Assembly (NCBI GenBank): GCA_028291285.1
Contig: JAQGIJ010000524.1
Coordinates: 1 to 6,148 of the forward strand
Source of the DNA: Phenylobacterium sp.
GTDB taxonomy: Bacteria; Pseudomonadota; Alphaproteobacteria; Caulobacterales; Caulobacteraceae
Reading direction: 5' to 3'
DNA: 6,148 nt
Both the position numbers and the translations under genes were made by a program. Positions 1 to 4,727 of the stretch are shown one piece after another; the stretch's first letter is position 1; every line of letters begins with the position of its first letter. The notes under the pieces are model-generated. The model saw only the letters and a list, made by a program, of their open reading frames with translations, had not been told where the DNA came from and did not search any database.

Positions 1-602
1 ACGGTCTGGCGCTGTCCTCGCAGCTCAAGAAGGACGGCCGCGTGACCGTGGTCTGCTTCGGCGACGGGGCCTCGAACATCGGCGCCTTCCACGAGGCGCT
101 GAACATGGCGTCGATCTGGAAGCTGCCGGTGGTGTTCTGCTGCCAGAACAACCGCTACGGCGAGCACACGCCCTATGCGCAGAGCACCTCGGCCAAGCAG
201 CTGATCGACCGCGCCCCGGGCTACAGCATGCCGGGCGTGCGGGTCGACGGAAACGACGCGGTCGAGATGTACCGCGCCGCGCGCGAGGCCGTGGAGCGCG
301 CGCGCTCCGGTGGCGGCCCGACGCTGATCGAGGCCATGACCTACCGGATGCTGGGCCATACCTTCGGCGCCGCCTTCGCCTATGTGCCGCAGGCCCTCCA
401 GGACGAGGCCGCCAGGAACGACCCGCTGCCGCGGCTGCGCAACACCCTGATCGAGTTGCAGGTCCCCGAGGCGAGGCTCGACGAGATCGTCGCGCGGATC
501 GAGGCCGACATCGACGAGGCGGTCGAGTTCGCCCGTTCGAGCCCCTATCCCGACCTGGTCGAGCTTCGGCGCGACGTCCTCAAGGAGGAGATCCCCGCGT
601 GA
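1..602 (+). CDS. Thiamine-diphosphate-dependent 2-oxo acid (acetoin-type) dehydrogenase E1 component, alpha subunit, 5'-truncated
   Basis: The reading frame is open from base 3 to the TGA at 600-602, giving 199 visible residues. Family members have about 320-330, so roughly the first 120-130 are outside the window. The GTG at 42 is internal, because coding continues upstream of it. The thiamine diphosphate/Mg2+ motif is clear: GDGASNIG begins at base 60 and ends in QNNRYG, giving GDG-x26-NN with the NN at 147-152. The surrounding HEALNMASIWKLPVVF is typical of E1 alpha chains of pyruvate, branched-chain and acetoin dehydrogenases. By family knowledge, alpha and beta form a cytoplasmic alpha2beta2 decarboxylase that passes an acyl group to a lipoyl arm. 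The loop after the conserved GH (342-389) reads GHTFGAAFAYVP and lacks the usual acidic GDP-like residues. The gene overlaps the beta gene by four bases. The 2-oxo acid or ketone used cannot be told. Confidence 0.93.
   Translation, partial: GLALSSQLKKDGRVTVVCFGDGASNIGAFHEALNMASIWKLPVVFCCQNNRYGEHTPYAQSTSAKQLIDRAPGYSMPGVRVDGNDAVEMYRAAREAVERARSGGGPTLIEAMTYRMLGHTFGAAFAYVPQALQDEAARNDPLPRLRNTLIELQVPEARLDEIVARIEADIDEAVEFARSSPYPDLVELRRDVLKEEIPA
582..588 (+). promoter_or_regulatory. Ribosome binding site of the E1 beta gene
   Basis: AAGGAGG lies inside the last codons of the E1 alpha gene, 10 bases before a GTG at 599. It is a near-perfect anti-16S match and supports GTG 599 as the beta start despite the overlap with the alpha stop. 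Confidence 0.75.
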
Positions 603-1591
603 ACGCGCCCGTCACCAAGATCAGCTTTTCCCAGGGCATCAACCAGGCCCTGGACGAGGCCATGGCGGCCGACCCGACGGTCATCCTGCTGGGCGAGGAT
701 GTGGCCGACGAGCAGGGCGGGGGCGTCTTCAAGGCCAGCAGCGGCCTGTCCACCAAGTACGGCGTGGAGCGCGTGCGTTCGACGCCGATCTCCGAGCAGG
801 CGATCATGGGCGCCGCCGTCGGCGCGGCCATCACCGGCATGCGTCCCGTCGCCGAGATCATGTTCATGAACTTCCTGACGGTCTGCATGGACCAGATCGT
901 CAACCACGCCGCCAAGCTCAGGTTCATGTCGGGCGGCAAGACCTCGGTGCCACTGACGATCCGCTGCGGCACCGGCGCCGGCATCGGCTTCGGCGGCCAG
1001 CACTCCGACATGCTGGAGGCCTGGTTCGCCCATGTTCCGGGCATCAAGGTCGTCACCGCCTCGAATCCGGCCGACGCCAAGGGGCTTCTGCTCTCGGCCA
1101 TCGAAGACGACGACCCGACCCTCTTCATCGAAAACGTCGCCATGTACGCCGCCCAGGGCGCGCCCCCGGAGCCGGGCTATCGCGTGCCGCTCGGCAAGGC
1201 CAATATCCGCCGGACCGGGAGCGACGTGACCCTGATCACCTACGGCCGGCCGGTGCTGGCCGCCGATTCCGTGGCGCAGAGCCTGGCGGAGGAGGGGATC
1301 GCCGTGGAGGTCATCGACCTTCGCACCATCGCACCCTTCGACGAGGAGACCGTGCTGGCGTCCGTGGCCAAGACCAACCGCGCCGTCGTGCTCCATGAGG
1401 CGGTGAAGGCGTTCGGCGCCGGCGCCGAGATCTCGTCGCGGATCCACGAGGAGCTGTTCGGACAGCTCAAGGCGCCGGTGCAACGCGTGGGTTCGAAATA
1501 TGCGCCCGTTCCGTTCTCACCGCCGCTGGAACAGGCCTTCCTCTACAACGAGGAGGAGATCAAGGCGGCCATCCGGACCACCTTGGTGTGA
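599..1591 (+). CDS. 2-oxo acid (acetoin-type) dehydrogenase E1 component, beta subunit
   Basis: This is a complete 330-residue protein, the usual length for E1 beta. It starts at GTG 599, whose GTGA overlaps the alpha stop and which has a strong ribosome binding site. The N-terminal half is the pyrimidine-binding transketolase fold: LLGEDVADEQGGGVFKAS (about 30-47), TPISE with the expected thiamine-contacting Glu66, GAAVGAAITGMRPVAE, and GGQHSDMLEAWFAHVPGIKVV with conserved His135. The C-terminal transketolase domain carries LITYGRPVL, VEVIDLRTIAPFDEETVL and LHEAVKAFGAGAEI, and ends with PVPFSPPLE (303-311), which resembles acetoin/pyruvate dehydrogenase beta chains. Two positions differ from what I expect in the family: STPISE where DTPxSE is commoner, and QHSD where HSQ is commoner. 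It should assemble with the upstream alpha subunit and act on the lipoyl protein encoded next. The substrate is unknown. Confidence 0.95.
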   Translation: MNAPVTKISFSQGINQALDEAMAADPTVILLGEDVADEQGGGVFKASSGLSTKYGVERVRSTPISEQAIMGAAVGAAITGMRPVAEIMFMNFLTVCMDQIVNHAAKLRFMSGGKTSVPLTIRCGTGAGIGFGGQHSDMLEAWFAHVPGIKVVTASNPADAKGLLLSAIEDDDPTLFIENVAMYAAQGAPPEPGYRVPLGKANIRRTGSDVTLITYGRPVLAADSVAQSLAEEGIAVEVIDLRTIAPFDEETVLASVAKTNRAVVLHEAVKAFGAGAEISSRIHEELFGQLKAPVQRVGSKYAPVPFSPPLEQAFLYNEEEIKAAIRTTLV

Positions 1592-1592
1592 C

Positions 1593-1823
1593 ATGAGCTT
1601 CGAGATCCGCATCCCCGGCCTGGGCGCCGGCATGAGCGAAGGAACCCTGGTGGAGTGGCACGTGGCCGACGGCGCGGCCGTCACCCAGGGGCAGGTGCTC
1701 TACACGCTGGAGAGCGAGAAGACCGCGGAGGACGTCGAGGCGCCGGTCGCAGGCGTCCTGCGGCGCATGGGCCAGGAGGGCGAAGCCTATCCCGTCGGCG
1801 AACTGATCGCCGTCATCGAATAG
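1593..1823 (+). CDS. Free-standing lipoyl-domain (biotinyl/lipoyl attachment) carrier protein
   Basis: This 76-residue protein consists of one lipoyl domain and nothing else. It starts IRIPGLGAGMSEGTLVEW, as E2 lipoyl domains do, continues GAAVTQGQVLYTLESEKTAED, and closes with EAPVAGVL and a VGELIAVIE strand. Lys43, in the LESEKTAE turn, is the predicted lipoylation site. The motif is lipoyl-like (E-S/T-D/E-K) rather than the biotin EAMKM type. ATG 1593 follows the beta stop by one base and begins exactly where domain homology begins, so the longer frame from 1500 is not used. I see no well-spaced Shine-Dalgarno sequence; translation probably depends on coupling to the beta gene. A normal E2 has this domain followed by a peripheral-subunit-binding domain and a catalytic core of more than 200 residues. 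Here a TAG ends the frame and the next gene is on the opposite strand, so this is not a visibly decayed E2. It presumably carries the acyl group from the E1 pair. Confidence 0.9.
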   Translation: MSFEIRIPGLGAGMSEGTLVEWHVADGAAVTQGQVLYTLESEKTAEDVEAPVAGVLRRMGQEGEAYPVGELIAVIE

Positions 1824-1850
1824 GCCTCGACCGCGCCGGGGCGACGCGCT
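1824..1850. other. Convergent intergenic gap without a recognisable terminator
   Basis: These 27 GC-rich bases separate the stop of the lipoyl gene (+) from the stop of the acyl-CoA synthetase gene (-). I find only short GCGC self-complementarity and no stem followed by a T-run on either strand. Termination may be Rho-dependent, or the two transcripts may overlap. Confidence 0.5.
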
Positions 1851-3401
1851 TCAGCCGATGGTGCGTTCGGTCGGCCAGTACTGCCGACGCAGCTCGCGCT
1901 TGTTGACCTTGCCCATGGCGTTGCGTCCGACGTCCTCGATGAACTCGTACGACCGCGGGCACTTGTAGCCCGCCAGGTGCTCGCGACAGAACCGGTCCAG
2001 CGCCTCGCGCGGCGGCGGGCTGCGCGGATCCATCGGCACGATCAGCGCCTTGACCTCCTCGCCCATCTCCCGGTTCGGGGCGCCGATGACCACCACGTCG
2101 GAGACCTGCGGGTGCTGGATCAGGACCTGTTCGGCTTCCGCCGGATAGATGTTCACCCCGCCGCTGACGATCATGTCCGAGACCCGGTCGGTGATGAAGA
2201 CATAGCCGTCCTCGTCCACATACCCGACCTCGCCGAGCGTGAAGACGCCGGGCTCGCGGTGGGCGGCGCGCGTCTTGGCTTCGTCCTTGTGGTAGATGAT
2301 CCCGCGTCCGGTCGTGTCCCGGAAGTAGAGCTGTCCCACCTGATTGGGGCCCAGCCGCTCACCTTCCTCGGAAATCACCAGCAGTTCGAAGGGCGCTACG
2401 GTGGGGCCCACGGACCCTGGTTTCTTCAGCCAATCCGGCGAGGTGATCGAATTGGTCGTGCCGGACTCGGTCGCGCCGTAAGCCTCCAGGAGCACGGGAC
2501 CGAACCAGTCGATCATCGCGCGCTTCACGTCCACGGGGCAGGCCGCCCCGGTGTGGCTGACCACCACCAGGCTCGAGAGGTCGTACTTCCGCCGAACCTC
2601 CTCCGGCACGGCCAGCAGCCGCTGGAAATGGGTCGGCACCATCATGGTGGACTTGATCTTGTAGGTCTCGATATTGCGCAGCACCTGCTCGGGGTCGAAG
2701 CGCGACATCACGACGAGGGCGCCGCCGCCGCCGACGTTGCGCACGGAGCGCAGCGGCCCGGTGTGGTAGAGCGGGCTGACCGCCAGGGCCGGGGAGCGGT
2801 CCCCCAGGCTCTCCACCTCCGCCTTGAACGCCGCGAACAGCTCCTTCACGCTCGCCCGGCGCGGGAACATGGTCGGCGGCGTCTCAACGCCCTTGGGACG
2901 CCCCGTGGTGCCGGACGTGTAGTGAAGGTGAGGGCGCGGCGCCATGTCCGTGGGCGGCTCCGCCTCGGAGGCAGCCAGCAGCCGCTCCTCCCAGCCGACC
3001 ACGCCGTTGATGGGCGGCGAGCGCCAAGCCACGACCCGCCGCACGCCTGCCGCCGCAGCCGCCTCGAGGGCCACCTGCAGCGTCTCGGGCCCGACAAACA
3101 CGGCCTGCGCGCCGGAGTCCCGCAGCACATAGGCGAGCTCGTCGGCGGTGAAGTGGAAATTGGCCGGCACGGTCGAGACGCCGGCATGCAGCCCGGCCAG
3201 GTGGGCGAGCACCGTCTCCACGCTGTTGGGCGCAAAGATCGCGATCCGTCGCTCCACCCCCTCCGACTGCTCCGCCAGCAGAGCGTTGGTGGCGCGGTTC
3301 AGCGTCCGGTCGAGGTCCGCCCAGCTCAGCCGGTTCCGTTCGTCCGCAAGCGCGAGCTCGTCCGGGCGCGTCCGCGCATTCTCCGCCGCGGCCAGTGACA
3401 T
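1851..3401 (-). CDS. AMP-forming acyl-CoA synthetase / CoA ligase (ANL superfamily, FadD-like)
   Basis: This 516-residue enzyme should activate a carboxylic acid with ATP to an acyl-adenylate and then to an acyl-CoA in the cytoplasm. ANL motifs appear in order: the P-loop YTSGTTGRPKGVE (161-173), SPLYHTGPL (209-217), MVPTHF (254-259), SHTGAACP (282-289), YGATESG (308-314), TLGEVGYVDEDGY (388-400), ITDRVSDMIVSGGVNIYPAE hinge (from about 403), and AMGKVNKREL with the expected catalytic Lys498. Length and order are normal. The open frame extends 74 codons further upstream, but that part is arginine/serine-rich and overlaps the acyl-CoA dehydrogenase. Two adjacent ATGs (3404 and 3401) follow GGAGG; the second has the better 6-base spacing, and homology starts there. 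The aspartate usual in the GD(V/I)G motif, which contacts the AMP ribose, is Glu391 here. The gene lies 31 bases downstream of the dehydrogenase and is probably co-transcribed. Acid specificity (fatty, aromatic or steroid side chain) cannot be read. Confidence 0.92.
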   Translation of the reverse strand: MSLAAAENARTRPDELALADERNRLSWADLDRTLNRATNALLAEQSEGVERRIAIFAPNSVETVLAHLAGLHAGVSTVPANFHFTADELAYVLRDSGAQAVFVGPETLQVALEAAAAAGVRRVVAWRSPPINGVVGWEERLLAASEAEPPTDMAPRPHLHYTSGTTGRPKGVETPPTMFPRRASVKELFAAFKAEVESLGDRSPALAVSPLYHTGPLRSVRNVGGGGALVVMSRFDPEQVLRNIETYKIKSTMMVPTHFQRLLAVPEEVRRKYDLSSLVVVSHTGAACPVDVKRAMIDWFGPVLLEAYGATESGTTNSITSPDWLKKPGSVGPTVAPFELLVISEEGERLGPNQVGQLYFRDTTGRGIIYHKDEAKTRAAHREPGVFTLGEVGYVDEDGYVFITDRVSDMIVSGGVNIYPAEAEQVLIQHPQVSDVVVIGAPNREMGEEVKALIVPMDPRSPPPREALDRFCREHLAGYKCPRSYEFIEDVGRNAMGKVNKRELRRQYWPTERTIG

Positions 3402-3407
3402 CATTCC

Positions 3408-3412
3408 CCTCC
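3408..3412 (-). promoter_or_regulatory. Ribosome binding site of the acyl-CoA synthetase gene
   Basis: GGAGG on the minus strand, within GGGAGGGG, sits 3 bases before ATG 3404 and 6 bases before ATG 3401. It decides the start near 3401 and argues against the 74-codon upstream extension. Confidence 0.7.
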
Positions 3413-3432
3413 CATCGATTCTTCGGACGCGT

Positions 3433-4641
3433 TTAGAGGCCGAGCGCCACGCGCGCGAGGATGTTGCGTTGCACTTCGCTCGAGCCGCCGAAGATGGTGC
3501 TCGCCCGAGCGTTGAGGAACTTCGCCGTGGGCGTGGCGGCGTGGTCCGGCCCGATCGGCGGCTCGTTCGCGCCGACCCCGAGGGAGGCCCTCTGATCGGG
3601 GGCGCCGTAATGGCCGAGCGCATCCATCGCCAGTTCCGAGATCTTCTGGCCGGTCTCGCTGGCGATGAGCTTCTTCAAGGAGGCGGCGGCGTTGCCGACG
3701 CTTTCGCTGACCGACTTGCCGGAGCTCAGTCGACGCTCGAGCCAGTCGGCCGCCATGACATCGATCTCGAGCGCCGCGGCGCGGCGGCGGAAGTCGGGAT
3801 CCTTCAGCAGCGGGCCACCCTCGTCGCTTCGCTCGGCGCGGGCGATCTCCAGCGCCCGATCCAGCGCCAGCTTCAACCCGACCGCGCGCGAACCGCCGCC
3901 CCGCTCGAATTCGAGCAGGTACTTGGCCACGGTCCAGCCCTCGTTCTCGGGCCCGAGGCGGTTGGCGACGGGTACTCGCACCTCGTCGAAGAACACCTGG
4001 TTGACCTCATGCTCGCCCGACATGGAGATGATCGGCCGCACGCTGACGCCCGGCGCGTCCATCGGCGAGACGATGAAGCTGATGCCCGCCTGCGGCTTGA
4101 CCTGCGGCGAGGTCCTCACCAGCAGGAAGATCCAGTTCGCGTACTGGGCGTGTGTCGTCCAGATCTTCGAGCCGGTCACCACATAGTCGTCGCCGTCACG
4201 CTCGGCGCGCATCTGCAGGGAGGCGAGGTCGGAACCCGACTCCGGCTCTGAATAGCCCTGACACCAGTAGTGTTCGCCCGACAGCATGCGCGGCAGGAAG
4301 AAGGCCTTCTGCTCATCCGTGCCGTAGCGCATGATCACAGGCCCGCAGAGGTTGAGCCCCATGCCCGGCAGATTGGGCGTCCCGGCTCGGGCGCACTCGT
4401 TCAGGAAGATCGCGCCCTGGCGTCCGGTCCAGCCCGGGCCGCCGTATTCCTTCGGCCACGACGGGGCAGCCCAGCCGCGTTCGTAAAGGATCCGATGCCA
4501 GCGGCGGGTGAGCTCGCCCTCGGCGAAGACGCCGGCCTGGCGCGCGCTCCACGCCCGTAGCTCCGCGTCGAACTTGTCGTCGAGGAAGGCGCGGACCTCG
4601 TCCCTGAAGGCCAGTTCTTCTGCTGTAAGTTCGTCGTCCAT
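3433..4641 (-). CDS. Acyl-CoA dehydrogenase family flavoprotein
   Basis: This 402-residue protein has the normal length for the family. It should oxidise an acyl-CoA to its trans-2-enoyl-CoA using FAD, with electrons passed to electron-transferring flavoprotein. The N-terminal helical domain starts LTAEELAFRDEVRAFL and includes WPKEYGGPGW (62-71). The middle domain has the flavin/substrate segment QGYSEPESGSDLASLQ (128-143) and VTGSKIWTTHAQYANW (155-170). The C-terminal domain ends ARASTIFGGSSEVQRNILA (379-396), the nucleotide-binding signature. Where medium-chain enzymes have the catalytic Glu (YEGT), this one has Gly385. Glu246 in EFERGG aligns by eye with the alternative base of isovaleryl-CoA dehydrogenase. 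ATG 4641 starts a typical N-terminus; only a weak AGAAAAG lies 7 bases upstream. The gene sits between the oxygenase and the synthetase on the same strand. I expect a branched, cyclic or side-chain acyl-CoA substrate, but that is inference. Confidence 0.94.
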   Translation of the reverse strand: MDDELTAEELAFRDEVRAFLDDKFDAELRAWSARQAGVFAEGELTRRWHRILYERGWAAPSWPKEYGGPGWTGRQGAIFLNECARAGTPNLPGMGLNLCGPVIMRYGTDEQKAFFLPRMLSGEHYWCQGYSEPESGSDLASLQMRAERDGDDYVVTGSKIWTTHAQYANWIFLLVRTSPQVKPQAGISFIVSPMDAPGVSVRPIISMSGEHEVNQVFFDEVRVPVANRLGPENEGWTVAKYLLEFERGGGSRAVGLKLALDRALEIARAERSDEGGPLLKDPDFRRRAAALEIDVMAADWLERRLSSGKSVSESVGNAAASLKKLIASETGQKISELAMDALGHYGAPDQRASLGVGANEPPIGPDHAATPTAKFLNARASTIFGGSSEVQRNILARVALGL

Positions 4642-4663
4642 ACTCTAGCTTTTCTGTTAGGCG

Positions 4664-4705
4664 GCCGGCCGGCGGACGCGGGGCCGGCGAGGGCGCGCCG
4701 CGCCC
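4664..4705. repeat. Two tandem GC-rich inverted repeats in the oxygenase-dehydrogenase spacer
   Basis: One potential hairpin has 7-bp arms at 4664-4670 and 4682-4688 (GCCGGCC/GGCCGGC) around an 11-base loop. Overlapping GCCGGC copies allow alternative registers. A second has 6-bp arms at 4691-4696 and 4700-4705 (GGGCGC/GCGCCC) around a 3-base loop. Neither is followed by a T-run on the minus strand, so they do not look like ordinary intrinsic terminators. They lie between the oxygenase stop and the dehydrogenase start and could affect mRNA processing or stability, or read-through. In such GC-rich DNA, chance is a real alternative. Confidence 0.5.
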
Positions 4706-4727
4706 AGGAGCTCGAGCCCGATCCTTT

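Noticed and set aside
545..1483. 312-codon open frame on the - strand opposite E1 alpha/beta
   Set aside because: It is antisense to clearly conserved E1 beta coding sequence, with low-complexity Gly/His/Asp/Arg composition and no motif. It is a compositional shadow.
1500..1592. Upstream start for the lipoyl protein at 1500
   Set aside because: Those 31 codons are an out-of-frame reading of the E1 beta C-terminus. The lipoyl domain begins exactly at ATG 1593.
1593..1823. Lipoyl gene as a frameshifted or decayed E2 pseudogene
   Set aside because: The domain is complete and ends cleanly with TAG. Directly after it lies an opposite-strand gene with intact motifs, so no E2 catalytic remnant can follow.
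1824..1850. Bidirectional intrinsic terminator between the convergent operons
   Set aside because: Only 4-base GCGC complementarity is present and there is no T-run on either side.
1977..3398. 473-codon open frame on the + strand opposite the acyl-CoA synthetase
   Set aside because: It lies wholly antisense to a gene with complete ANL motifs. Its product is rich in Arg, His, Gly and Ala with no recognisable domain. Long antisense frames are expected in GC-rich DNA with strong third-position bias.
3402..3623. 74-codon N-terminal extension of the acyl-CoA synthetase
   Set aside because: It overlaps the C-terminal coding region of the acyl-CoA dehydrogenase and is Arg/Ser/Pro-rich without homology-like character. 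A good ribosome binding site and two ATGs lie at its end.
3148..4251. 367-codon open frame on the + strand across the synthetase-dehydrogenase junction
   Set aside because: It spans the ends of two well-supported minus-strand genes and shows no domain of its own.
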